A stretch of DNA of 64,000 nucleotides from Armatimonadetes bacterium 55-13. GTDB lineage: Bacteria; Armatimonadota; Fimbriimonadia; Fimbriimonadales; Fimbriimonadaceae. The DNA is taken from the NCBI GenBank assembly GCA_001898035.1, contig MKRX01000006.1:762150-826149 (forward strand), given 5' to 3'. Below the pieces are notes generated by a model. It made no database searches. It had not been told where the DNA came from and saw nothing but the letters and a program-made list of their open reading frames with translations. Position numbers and translations under genes: made by a program. Positions 7,717-16,876 of this stretch are shown in pieces (position 1 is the first letter of the stretch; each line of letters opens with the position of its first letter).

Positions 7717-8385
7717 CTAAAAACTCGTTTGGCCGTCTCGGGTCACGATCTCGCATCCACAATTGAAGTAGCACGGAGTCTTGCACTCACCAGGAACGGT
7801 CGGCATCGCGGACTTCGAAATAAACCCTCGCGCGGCCAGTTCGGGACATGTGAAGTCGAATCCCTGCGTCGGTTGGCAGTGTTCCTTTTGACCGAGTTGC
7901 CACATCACCAGCGTGGTGAATGGGATGTTGTCGAACCATGCCCGATTTGCCGTTCCTCTGATTCGCTTCGAATAGTTGAAAAGCCTCGTGTTGATTGGAT
8001 CCGTCCGGATCGATCCGTCTGGGTTCGTGTAGCGACCGTCGACGATGTCACGTTGCAGGCTTTCAAAAAACTCCTGTTGTTCGAGGACGATGGCCTCGGC
8101 CGCTTTGGTCTGCACTTCAGTCGAAGGGATCAGGCCAGCTTTGACCATTCCCATTCCATACGCAGTTTCGTGCGCGTCCTTGATGATCGCCTGAACACGT
8201 CCAGACCACTGAAGGAAGTCGATTTCGCGATCGCGGAGCATGCTCGTGGTGTCGAACATGCGATTCCCGATCAGCTGGATTAAGATCGGGAGGAACAGGA
8301 TGAGGACCTTATCGCGATCTTCCTTCTCCAAACCGTCTTCGTCCTCTTCTTCATTGATGACGTACTGGTAGGGCGGAGCGGTCAT
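7717..8385 (-). CDS. Minor head protein (Mu gpF / SPP1 gp7-like)
   Basis: 222 residues. The middle is helical; the C-terminal half has conserved Cys residues ending in PGECKTPCYFNCGCEIV, like the metal-binding tail of the Mu F-like head morphogenesis family. Usually this gene sits right after the portal; here it lies after the capsid and adaptor genes. It starts 2 bases after the stop of the adaptor gene. Confidence 0.5.
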   Translation of the reverse strand: MTAPPYQYVINEEEDEDGLEKEDRDKVLILFLPILIQLIGNRMFDTTSMLRDREIDFLQWSGRVQAIIKDAHETAYGMGMVKAGLIPSTEVQTKAAEAIVLEQQEFFESLQRDIVDGRYTNPDGSIRTDPINTRLFNYSKRIRGTANRAWFDNIPFTTLVMWQLGQKEHCQPTQGFDFTCPELAARGFISKSAMPTVPGECKTPCYFNCGCEIVTRDGQTSF

Positions 8386-8387
8386 GG

Positions 8388-9353
8388 TTAGCCTCCAACC
8401 GCGTACGGTCGAAATCTGAAGTATCGATCGAACTTCTCTTGCCGCATCTTCGCCTGCTCCTGAAGAGCATCCGCGGCCTTGGCAAGATCCACCGACTCAT
8501 CGCCTTCTTTGTAGGATCCTTGTCGGCCAAGAGTGACGGCTCGCTGCGAGAGCGCTTTAGCTGCGCAAAGATCGATGATCGCATCGAGATCCGCGTCAGG
8601 AATGGTCTCGACCGTCTGTTGCGCGTTGTAATAAAAATCGAGTGTAAGGTCAGCAACCGGAACCGGCGTGATCTGTAGGATCGGTTGACCAGCCAGCGAG
8701 AATCGAAAGGTCACGCCAGATGGAAGAATATTCGCATTCGGATTTCGCCAGTATCCGGGATACGGAATGGCTCCGCGAACGTTCTGCGAAGCGTTTGGCG
8801 TCGGCCCAACAAGTCTCATCGCGTTGGTGTACGACGAATCGTAATAGGAGGACGTCTTCTTCACCAATGCCTTAGCACCGATGGCGATGTCCAGCGATTC
8901 CTGATCTGGCGATACGAAATCTGCCGGTAGCTCATAGGTGTCGACACCCGCGAGAATCTGCAATCCAACCGTCGGCTTGGTTACATAGGCGCCACGGGCA
9001 TTGGTTTTCGTCGCTGCGCCAAACGTAATCCGAGTTGGAGCGCCAAGCGGGACCGGATACGAAGTGTCTGGCTCGACTGCTGTTAGTGTTAGCGTTTCTT
9101 GGCTTGCTCCAAGGCCGACCTTGACCAGGTCACCTACGGACCACGGGCCGCCGGTCACAGTAATCGAGGTGTCACCTGGGGCCAAGGAATCTTGAAGGAT
9201 GCCCGCTCCGATCCGCCGCTGCACAGGGACGTACCGCGAGTACTCCCGAATCGCAAGAGCAATGGCCGACGCCCGCGCATCATCGCCAAACTTCGACCCG
9301 GTGGGGTCATCGAGCGACGACATCAGCAATTGATCGAGACGGGTGTAATCCAT
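8388..9353 (-). CDS. Head-tail adaptor protein
   Basis: 321 residues from the ATG at 9353. A GTG at 9389 is in frame but lies inside the hairpin between this gene and the capsid gene, so the later start is preferred. The N-terminus (LLMSSLDDPTGSKFGDDARA) and the C-terminal helical part (DAIIDLCAAKALSQRAVTLG) match the general architecture of phage adaptor/connector proteins, with a beta-rich insert between. It follows the capsid gene, as usual for the first connector. Confidence 0.55.
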   Translation of the reverse strand: MDYTRLDQLLMSSLDDPTGSKFGDDARASAIALAIREYSRYVPVQRRIGAGILQDSLAPGDTSITVTGGPWSVGDLVKVGLGASQETLTLTAVEPDTSYPVPLGAPTRITFGAATKTNARGAYVTKPTVGLQILAGVDTYELPADFVSPDQESLDIAIGAKALVKKTSSYYDSSYTNAMRLVGPTPNASQNVRGAIPYPGYWRNPNANILPSGVTFRFSLAGQPILQITPVPVADLTLDFYYNAQQTVETIPDADLDAIIDLCAAKALSQRAVTLGRQGSYKEGDESVDLAKAADALQEQAKMRQEKFDRYFRFRPYAVGG

Positions 9354-9362
9354 GAGGATAGG

Positions 9363-9395
9363 AAAGGCCGTAGTCGGATTTCCGACCACGGCCTT
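9363..9395 (-). terminator. Intercistronic hairpin after the capsid gene
   Basis: AAGGCCGTAGTCGGA and TCCGACCACGGCCTT form a 15-base-pair stem with one mismatch and a tiny loop. On the minus strand only TTTCC follows, so this may be a weak terminator or RNA-end protector that lets capsid transcript exceed connector transcript. Confidence 0.5.
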
Positions 9396-9410
9396 GGTGA
9401 GTGTCCGGCG

Positions 9411-12400
9411 TTACCGGAGGATGATCGTCTTGGCGACTGGGTTGATGATGTTCCCGCTCTGGTCCTGCACTTGCGGCGTGCAGAGGACCGAGTTCTCTTC
9501 GCCGTAGTAGACCTCTTTGGCGATGATCAGACCGTTCGCATCGTAGCTTGGGTACGGTCCCTTGAGTTCGAAGGGAGTGTCGATGCCGTACTTCGTCGAA
9601 CCCTTTCGAGTGAGAAGGATTCGTCGATCGAGGCCGTTCCACGGAGCGTTGATGCGCGCCATGTTGATTCCGGTTCGCCCGCCGAAGTACTCGGGCGTCG
9701 GGAAGAGTTCCGATCCCTTGGGCGAGTTGAGCTGATAGAACAACGTTGCCCGCGTGATGTTGGTGGACGCCACCAAGCTCATAACCGCGAGGTTAGGCTT
9801 GCTGTACCGAGGAGCACTTCCCATAACCGCCGCAGTGTTGTCGAACTGCCCAAGCAATCCATTCAAGTACTGCTCGTAGGTGATGCCCGTCCCAAGCGTG
9901 ACGTTGTTGATCTGGAAGTTGTCGAAGTTCGTCGCGTAAGCGTAACTGATAGTGGCCGTGCCACCCGTCAGGACGCCCGCGCCATTGCCCCAACCTGCAG
10001 CCGTATAGCCAGCCGCGTTGAAGACGACAACTCCATTCTCCCAGTCCACCGCGTAGGTCGGTGAGGCCAACCCAGGGATCTGCTGGATTGCCTTGTTGAC
10101 GTCAAGATATCCCATGACCTGAGCGCCCGCACCACCGATGGTGATCGGATTCTTGGTCGTGGTCGTGACCTGACCCGTCGCATTGAGATCCGTCTGCACT
10201 CGGGGGCGAACGATCGGATCAGAACCATACGCGGTGCCCATGTACGGGGCCGACGTTCCGTTACCTCGAGTCTTCACGCGGATGCCAGCAACCACGCCCG
10301 CGCCGTAGGTCGCGTAAGCGTCCGTGGCAAGGACAACCGCACCGCTGGCAACCTTGGTCGGGTTCAGGTTCACGGTCACGCCGCCGGCAGCGTTGTAGCT
10401 GGACTGGTTGGCGAGAGACGGCGATTCAGCCGCCACCGTGACCGCACCATATTCGTCGGAGATGGCCAGCATCTCATCAAGAATTCCCTTATCAACACGG
10501 CGGCTCTTGTCGTATCCAAGATGGAAGAGCGTTCGCCCAACGACGCCGTAGTTCGCCGGACCGTTCCCCATCGCCTTGATCGCATCGCGAGTCATCGATG
10601 CGGCGATGCGTCTCCATGCAGGCGCAAACGACAGCCACACCGTCTTGACCGTTCCTTCGTCGATACCTGATCCTTCAGGTGTGAAGAGGCCCGCGTCGAA
10701 GGTTCCACTCGCGGCGCCGTAGCCCGCTGGATTGGAGTAATACTCGACCGGAACGCGGAGAACTTGGCCGATACCTCCAACCGATTGTTCCCAACCCACG
10801 CTACCCGAGGCCCGCATCCCGGGACCGATGCCCTGAACGAAGTCCAGGCTCTGCATGTCCTGGAAGCTTTGAATGATAAATGCGTTTGCGATCGTCGGCT
10901 GATTGAACAGCTGGCTCGTGGTCGTCGCGTCACCGCCCACCAATTTTTGCATTCCGTCGAAGAACGCCTTGTCGGAGAAGTTCGCCTCGCCGTCGATTCG
11001 CTTAAACCAGGCCTCGACCGAGTCGCACCCGGCGCGGCTAACGGCAAGTTCCTCGACAATTCGATCGGTGAACTTTCGGTTGTGCTCACGTCGCTTCTTG
11101 ACATCAGGATCATCGGGATTGATGTCGTGAGACGTTGCGCGGCAGTGATCGTCCGCCGCTGCGAGGATCTTATCGACGCCTTCCATCCACGGCTTAGCCG
11201 TCGATTTCACGCGAGCGTTAGCGCTTGCTGGATCGTTCACGGTGTCTCCCTTGACGAAGCCAAGCTTCGCCAATCGTTCGGGGGCGAGGATCTTCGAGAG
11301 TGACTCGATTTCGTCGTCGACGAGACCGGAGACCGACTCAGCACTTTGAGCGAGCTTTCGAACTCGACCGACAATGTGATCTCGCTGCTCGGTCGTGAGC
11401 TTCTCAAGTCGCTTATCGTCCTTTAGGGAATCGACCGCGGCCTGAATCTCCTCGTCTCGCTTCTTGTCGGCTTCGGCCTTTTCCGCGTCGCTCAGGAGCT
11501 TCTTGACCTTGTCGGCCTCTTCCTTTGTAAGCACTGGAGCGGGAGCCGCATCAGCCTTCATGCTCCCCTGCGAGTTCGGAACCGTGGCCGTGTTCGTAGC
11601 CGGGTCAGGACCGCGTCCATGCCGCTCGATTTCAGATCCCCAGCCGGGCCCGCCATTGCCAACCTGCGAAGCGAAAAGGAACGTCGGAGGCGTGCGATCG
11701 GGCACGTAACCACCTTCAGCCATGTCCGCTTCAAGACGCAACGCGGAAGGAATTTCCGCGGAGAGGTCTTCTTTCGAGTCGTGCGCCAAGACGAGCGCGT
11801 CGTAGAACGCCGTTCTGGCCGTCAGCACTTCCTGCTGTGGCGCCTTCTTGGTGATCAATTGCGCCACGGCTTCGCGAAGGCGCTTAAGTGTTTCGTTCAT
11901 TTTGGGTTTGTCCTCCGCCGCAGAGTCACGGCGCTCGATTTCGTCTTCGCAAGCCTCAAGCTCTTGAAGCACTTCGTCTTTGAGCAGCACGAATTCGCCT
12001 GCTCCGGTGGTAGCGGGATTGTCGACATCGTCGACGGTTAGAAAAGTCTGCTCATCGGCAACAAAGACGCGTTTGCCCTGGGCCGATCGAAACCGGCCTT
12101 TCATCTTCCAGCGGACGGAAACGCCAGGTGGGTTGCCACGTCGATAGGCGTCGGCGAGTTCGCGGCCCTTCGGTGTATCGAGGATCGTTCGAGTCCCCCA
12201 AACCCAGCCGTCTTCGCCAACATCCTCGATGTCGTCGACACGGGCCGTTGTGTTTTCGGGATTGGCGACGTATTTCTCTTGGCCACGGACACGAACGACG
12301 TCCGGGTGTCGCCGCTCGCTGAGCATCGCTCCTGCGCGAGCTACTCGCCGTCCTTCATCTACAGAAGCTTGGAGCGACTGACGGGGGTAAAGGCGTGCGT

Positions 12401-12572
12401 TCTGGTTGATTGAGTCGGCACGCGTGAACTTTTGCCGGACGCGCAAAATGCCCCCATTCGCGCTATCCGGCAAGAGTTCGAAATCGCCGCTGCCAACCGG
12501 GGCGGCTTCGATCTCATCGGCGAAGATGACGTCCTCAACAGCGTCACCAAGGAGCTTATAATCCTGTTCCAC
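9411..12572 (-). CDS. Prohead protease-scaffold-major capsid fusion protein
   Basis: About 1,053 residues. The GTG at 12572 is chosen because GGAGG lies 6 bases before it; a TTG at 12599 is the longest option. Part 1 resembles prohead serine proteases: RKFTR-type start, catalytic His in SERRHP (about residue 89) and Ser in GVSVRW (about residue 152). Part 2 is charged and helical (EEADKVKKLLSDAEKAEADK), like a scaffold. Part 3, from about residue 545, is HK97-fold-like capsid sequence (TTTSQLFNQPTIANAFIIQ). In most phages these are two or three genes; cleavage by the protease would release the capsid subunit. No separate protease or capsid gene is present. Confidence 0.75.
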   Translation of the reverse strand: MEQDYKLLGDAVEDVIFADEIEAAPVGSGDFELLPDSANGGILRVRQKFTRADSINQNARLYPRQSLQASVDEGRRVARAGAMLSERRHPDVVRVRGQEKYVANPENTTARVDDIEDVGEDGWVWGTRTILDTPKGRELADAYRRGNPPGVSVRWKMKGRFRSAQGKRVFVADEQTFLTVDDVDNPATTGAGEFVLLKDEVLQELEACEDEIERRDSAAEDKPKMNETLKRLREAVAQLITKKAPQQEVLTARTAFYDALVLAHDSKEDLSAEIPSALRLEADMAEGGYVPDRTPPTFLFASQVGNGGPGWGSEIERHGRGPDPATNTATVPNSQGSMKADAAPAPVLTKEEADKVKKLLSDAEKAEADKKRDEEIQAAVDSLKDDKRLEKLTTEQRDHIVGRVRKLAQSAESVSGLVDDEIESLSKILAPERLAKLGFVKGDTVNDPASANARVKSTAKPWMEGVDKILAAADDHCRATSHDINPDDPDVKKRREHNRKFTDRIVEELAVSRAGCDSVEAWFKRIDGEANFSDKAFFDGMQKLVGGDATTTSQLFNQPTIANAFIIQSFQDMQSLDFVQGIGPGMRASGSVGWEQSVGGIGQVLRVPVEYYSNPAGYGAASGTFDAGLFTPEGSGIDEGTVKTVWLSFAPAWRRIAASMTRDAIKAMGNGPANYGVVGRTLFHLGYDKSRRVDKGILDEMLAISDEYGAVTVAAESPSLANQSSYNAAGGVTVNLNPTKVASGAVVLATDAYATYGAGVVAGIRVKTRGNGTSAPYMGTAYGSDPIVRPRVQTDLNATGQVTTTTKNPITIGGAGAQVMGYLDVNKAIQQIPGLASPTYAVDWENGVVVFNAAGYTAAGWGNGAGVLTGGTATISYAYATNFDNFQINNVTLGTGITYEQYLNGLLGQFDNTAAVMGSAPRYSKPNLAVMSLVASTNITRATLFYQLNSPKGSELFPTPEYFGGRTGINMARINAPWNGLDRRILLTRKGSTKYGIDTPFELKGPYPSYDANGLIIAKEVYYGEENSVLCTPQVQDQSGNIINPVAKTIILR

Positions 12573-13638
12573 CACTGTCCTCCAAGGTCTTTGAGGCAAC
12601 TTGGCGAAGACCGATTAGCTCCAAGATGAAGTCATCGATACTTGGGACCGAGAACTCCGTGTCTTGCGAGTCCCTATAACCCGATTGCCGGGCATGGAGT
12701 GGGACATTTGCGAGGATTTTGACCGTTGCGGAGCCGTCTGCTCGGACGATCCCCTCGCGCCATCCGCATTTGCTTTGGAGATAGACCTCACCATCTACAG
12801 GTGTCGTAACAAACCACCCAGCCATGGCAGTGGCGACCTTGGCTTCCGTTAGGTCGTAATCAACGTCGTCCTCATCGAAAACCGGGACGGGCTCTTCATC
12901 GGTGATAGGTCGACGCCAGACGCCGTCCTCGTCTTGTTTCCAAGCCGTGATGTCGAAAACCGTGTTTCCTTGAAGCCACAACCGCTGTTCGTCACTCAAC
13001 GCGTGAGGAGTCGGCAACTGCCCCTGCGTGATCCTTTCGATAAATGCCTCGAGTGGGCAATCGAGCGGGGTCATCGGATGCATCGGGAAGGAGCCTTCCT
13101 TCTGGAGGAATGGATCGATCTCGCCCTCGACAAGTGGCGATTCTTGACTCAAAAGAGCATTCAGTAACTCTTTGGTCGTTGACTCAGGGTCAGGCACGAT
13201 CACGGACTTGGTGTCTGGGACATCAGCCTTCGGACCATCATCCTCTCCATCGTTATCCTCATCGGTGATGGGGCGACGCCAGACGCCGTCCTCGCCATGC
13301 TCGAACGCTGATAGGTCTGCCTGCATGTCGTCGAGCCATTTGTGTTGGTCTTCGCTCAACGCGACTGGCATGGCTGCTTCTGGCCGGGTCATGTACTCTT
13401 CGAAGTCGTCCATCGACATTTCAAGAGGCATCGATCCCGCACTCGTTTGAGGAGTCTCAGATGGCGGGTCAGCGGTCGGATTCGACTGACCAACAGCCGC
13501 CAGGATAGTCGCGAGAACATCCTCTTTTTTAGCGCCAATCGATGGGACTTTGATGTTGTTTGCCTTTGCGAACTGCTTGAGTTCAGGCAAGGTCATTTCG
13601 TTAATGCTCGGCGCGGCGGCCGGTGTCTCAGTGCTCAT
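12556..13638 (-). CDS. Head-region protein with HeH/SAP-like start and duplicated module
   Basis: 360 residues. Residues 15-46 (MTLPELKQFAKANNIKVPS...) look like a SAP/HeH or Rho-N helical motif. Two copies of a 60-residue module follow at about 70-128 and 189-249; each starts P-L-[ED] and ends in EDGVWRRPITDE. The C-terminal region is beta-rich. It lies between the portal and the protease-capsid gene and overlaps the latter. No family is recognised; a head assembly or decoration role is inferred from position. Confidence 0.6.
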   Translation of the reverse strand: MSTETPAAAPSINEMTLPELKQFAKANNIKVPSIGAKKEDVLATILAAVGQSNPTADPPSETPQTSAGSMPLEMSMDDFEEYMTRPEAAMPVALSEDQHKWLDDMQADLSAFEHGEDGVWRRPITDEDNDGEDDGPKADVPDTKSVIVPDPESTTKELLNALLSQESPLVEGEIDPFLQKEGSFPMHPMTPLDCPLEAFIERITQGQLPTPHALSDEQRLWLQGNTVFDITAWKQDEDGVWRRPITDEEPVPVFDEDDVDYDLTEAKVATAMAGWFVTTPVDGEVYLQSKCGWREGIVRADGSATVKILANVPLHARQSGYRDSQDTEFSVPSIDDFILELIGLRQVASKTLEDSGGTGL

Positions 13639-13651
13639 GTGTGTTCACCTG

Positions 13652-15154
13652 CTAGTTCACGGGCGAAGGTTTCGCCTTGCCGTTGGAGAGTTTTGAAAGT
13701 TGAAGGTCTTGTTGCCGACCAATTTGAGCCGCTTGCTGCTTCTCTTCGTATTCGCGTTGGTCGGAGATCTCTTGCTCAATGCGCTTCATTTCCTCCTCCG
13801 GATCATCGATATCCGTGAACTCGGCGAGGATTTGAACGGCGCGTTGGAATGAAATCAGAGGCGTCGGCTTAGCGGATCGCAGTTTCGTGACCCAATCGAT
13901 CACTTCTTGAGGCTTTTCGATCGATCCGGACGGGATCCGAACCGTGAAATCTATGAACTCTGGAAGAATGCCGGCGAGGAGAAGTGCGGTTTCGAAAATG
14001 TCCTTTACGACGGCCTCGATGATCTCCGTAAGGACTTGAGTTTCCTTGAGCCACTCTTCGCGAAGGTCCTTGACGACGTCGCGATTGATGGACTCAGAGT
14101 CGAGGTTGAAGATCGGACCGGGAGTCGGCAGATCGCCGGAGACATACACGTTTTGCGCATATCGAATGTCGTCTACTTCGTGAACATTGCGGTCACCTTC
14201 GAGAACCTCAGCCTTAACAAGACCGTTTCCATAGATATCGAGTGCGATGTCCATCGGGTCGAAGACATCACGCCTGCCTTCAACTTTGCCATTGATCTCT
14301 CGAAACTCCTTGACATGCTCGGCCTCTCCGGGGCTACCCTCAGTACCAATGTTCCAGAGGACTTGTTTTGCCGCTCGGCTCATTCGACGGACCGATTGAG
14401 CTTCCTCGGACAGATTTAGAAGATCCCAATGGCGCCGACCGGTGAGAATCTCTGGCTGTCCATATCGTTCGCCATCGATTGCGTCCCACTTAACGTGAGT
14501 GATGACCCATTGAGCAAATGACGCCACGGTCTCTTGCGTGAGGACGTCGATCTGTTCAAACGCTTTTACCGGGTCGATAAATTCATCCGTGTCATCGGTC
14601 AAGCGCTCCATCGATGCCGCCGGCATGCGCTTTACGTCTACTAACCGGCCTTCGCCAGCAATCTTCTGAACAAAGAGATCGCCTTCGACGATGAGCATCC
14701 AAGCCCACGAAAACAGTTTCGGCTTTACGATCTCCTGCACTTCATCGGCGATGGCTCTGGCTTGATTAGCCATTCCCGACTCACCGTCGACCATGATAGT
14801 CGCGCCTTTTCGGACGGCTTCTCTAGCGAACTTCTTGGTTGCCCGTCGCGCCCGACCGTCATCATCGATCATCTTTCGACAATCGGAGATGACTGCCCAT
14901 CGGTCGTATCGCTGCTGGATATTCAGCAGGTGCGCGATCGATGGCGAGGTGGTACCCGATGTACCCTGTTCCGTCGTTTGTGTCGGATCAACCCTCTTGA
15001 ATGCTCGATTGAAGGCATTCTGGATCCGCGCGATTAGACCTTGAGCCTGTGGCTTGACATGCTGCGCCGGTCGAAAGGCAGTAACTTGACCCGAGTCAAT
15101 GACCAGGCGGGTGCCGTCTTTGAGCTCGAACTCCTGACGTGTGGTGCGTGGCAT
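13652..15154 (-). CDS. Portal protein
   Basis: 500 residues. The central part fits phage portal proteins: IQQRYDRWAVISDCRKMIDD near the start, FSWAWMLIVEGDLFVQKIAG, a long helix (DVVKDLREEWLKETQVLTEI) and a Gln/Glu-rich C-terminus. Portals form the 12-fold vertex ring for DNA packaging. It starts 3 bases after the terminase stop, in the standard order. Confidence 0.85.
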   Translation of the reverse strand: MPRTTRQEFELKDGTRLVIDSGQVTAFRPAQHVKPQAQGLIARIQNAFNRAFKRVDPTQTTEQGTSGTTSPSIAHLLNIQQRYDRWAVISDCRKMIDDDGRARRATKKFAREAVRKGATIMVDGESGMANQARAIADEVQEIVKPKLFSWAWMLIVEGDLFVQKIAGEGRLVDVKRMPAASMERLTDDTDEFIDPVKAFEQIDVLTQETVASFAQWVITHVKWDAIDGERYGQPEILTGRRHWDLLNLSEEAQSVRRMSRAAKQVLWNIGTEGSPGEAEHVKEFREINGKVEGRRDVFDPMDIALDIYGNGLVKAEVLEGDRNVHEVDDIRYAQNVYVSGDLPTPGPIFNLDSESINRDVVKDLREEWLKETQVLTEIIEAVVKDIFETALLLAGILPEFIDFTVRIPSGSIEKPQEVIDWVTKLRSAKPTPLISFQRAVQILAEFTDIDDPEEEMKRIEQEISDQREYEEKQQAAQIGRQQDLQLSKLSNGKAKPSPVN

Positions 15155-15157
15155 GAA

Positions 15158-16876
15158 TTACCTGCTCCGCTTAGGCGGAATGATTCGACCGGACGAGTCT
15201 TGGCCGACCGCGTCTTGGCTTAGGTTCTTTCTCATCAAATGTGGAGGAAGGCCCGTGGACTGCGGCTTTGAAGTCAGAACGTCAGACCGCAACATGAGGA
15301 AATTGAAGGCATCGGCGCCGGCGTCGACCTGGTCATCAAAGTCGTGTGACTCGTCTTCGCAAAATCGTCGATACTCAGTGAGAAGCGGTCGAATCCAGTG
15401 AAGGGTTTTCCCCTCCAGTTCCGTTCGCTTAGTAACCTCATCAAGGAACCGGTCAATGGCAGGTAGGCGCGGATGACCATCTTGCAAAAGGCGGACATTG
15501 CCTTCGTTCCAGCGAGCCGCGTATTTTTCTGCCCGCTTCGCTTTAGTGCCGGTGACGGCTTCGATGACGGCGCCGTGCTTGCGCTGGTCCTGCTGCGCGA
15601 CTTTCTTGCCCGCCGATCCTGGATCCTGAGGCATTCGAACGTGGTACTTAGCGCCGAACCTCGATCGATCCCAGGCGGTGACCATCGCGACCAACGCGTC
15701 CACGTTGTCGGAGCTGAGTTGAGCACGAACGACGTCGAGTATCCAAACAACACCATTGGCCGTTAGAGCCATCAGCACTCCGACGGTAAAGTCGCCCGCA
15801 CCTTGAGTCGCCGCCGTATCCCAAGCTCGAACTATCCGAACAATGCTATCGGCATTGAACTCTTGGACAATGATCGCGGCTTTCTCATCGAAGAAGTAGC
15901 CTGTACCTGCGTAGACCTCATGCTGCGCTTCCTCCCGGAAGGCGAGAATGCCCCAATCGAAAATCTGCTTTTGGCAGACTTCTAGGTCTTGCCCGACCCA
16001 GGTCGGATCCCCACCAATGATGAAATGGCGCGTTCGCCCATCCTCGCATACGCGGCCCTCAGTTTGGAGGTTGATGACCGCAGGCTCAAGGTGGACTTGG
16101 CGATTGGCAAGGAAATCGGCGCGACCGTCGTACAGTTGGGCAAAGATGCCATCCGGAATGATTAGGTTTTGCCCGCCGATGACGGCGCAATCTGTCGAGC
16201 CAGCGGGAAGCAGCTTCTTGGTTATCTGACGGATCTTCTTGGCTGTGGTCTTCGCCGTATCCTCAGTGCCGTCCAGGTCATCGAAGACGATCAGGCCAGG
16301 TCTGAAACTTCCAAGCTTGATACCGCGGGCGGCAACGTCGAGGCCAAGTGCCATGACGTTGAAGCCATGCGCTGTACGGAGCTGATCCTTTCGCCAGCCC
16401 TTTTGATTTCCGAAGACGCCGGTAAGACGTTGAACACCTATCGCCTCGAGGTAGTCACCGATCGACTGAACGTGCTCACGAGCCTGGTCTTGAGTCTCGG
16501 AAACGTAGAGGACGAAGGGACGGGACAGCTTAGCGCCGACATACGCGACACCTAGTTCAAGCGTCGTCGACTTTGCGCCTCCTCTTCCCCAGATCTCGAT
16601 GTCAGGATCAGGCGGAGGACAGTTGAATTCTAGTGAATCAAACCAGTCCCAAACACGTTCGTGGCGCTTTGCAAATGGCTTGCTTGCGACGTGGGGGAAA
16701 TACTGCTTGATCCATGATCGCCAGCCATCCCCTGGATAGAGCGCGTCATAAACCAGCGGATCGCTCTGTGTGTCCATCGTCTCACAAAACTGAAAACCCT
16801 CGACCGCGCCGAGCTGTCCCCAAACATCCAAGTCCGGGAGCGGTTCATCCGCTTTTCTCGGTTTCGCTCGTGCCAT
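15158..16876 (-). CDS. terL: Terminase large subunit
   Basis: 572 residues. The ATPase has a Walker A (GRGGAKST, residues 97-104) and a Walker B (LIVFDD, 195-200). The nuclease part has VRAWDTAATQGAGDFTVGV and a late acidic cluster (DDQVDAGADAFN), as in large terminases. This motor cuts concatemers and pumps DNA through the portal. Its start overlaps the small subunit gene by 32 bases. Confidence 0.92.
   Translation of the reverse strand: MARAKPRKADEPLPDLDVWGQLGAVEGFQFCETMDTQSDPLVYDALYPGDGWRSWIKQYFPHVASKPFAKRHERVWDWFDSLEFNCPPPDPDIEIWGRGGAKSTTLELGVAYVGAKLSRPFVLYVSETQDQAREHVQSIGDYLEAIGVQRLTGVFGNQKGWRKDQLRTAHGFNVMALGLDVAARGIKLGSFRPGLIVFDDLDGTEDTAKTTAKKIRQITKKLLPAGSTDCAVIGGQNLIIPDGIFAQLYDGRADFLANRQVHLEPAVINLQTEGRVCEDGRTRHFIIGGDPTWVGQDLEVCQKQIFDWGILAFREEAQHEVYAGTGYFFDEKAAIIVQEFNADSIVRIVRAWDTAATQGAGDFTVGVLMALTANGVVWILDVVRAQLSSDNVDALVAMVTAWDRSRFGAKYHVRMPQDPGSAGKKVAQQDQRKHGAVIEAVTGTKAKRAEKYAARWNEGNVRLLQDGHPRLPAIDRFLDEVTKRTELEGKTLHWIRPLLTEYRRFCEDESHDFDDQVDAGADAFNFLMLRSDVLTSKPQSTGLPPHLMRKNLSQDAVGQDSSGRIIPPKRSR

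Noticed and set aside
9099-10064. 321-codon + strand frame across the adaptor and capsid genes
   Set aside because: It crosses two real genes and the hairpin between them, and its sequence (Arg/Val/Asp-rich) has no domain pattern.
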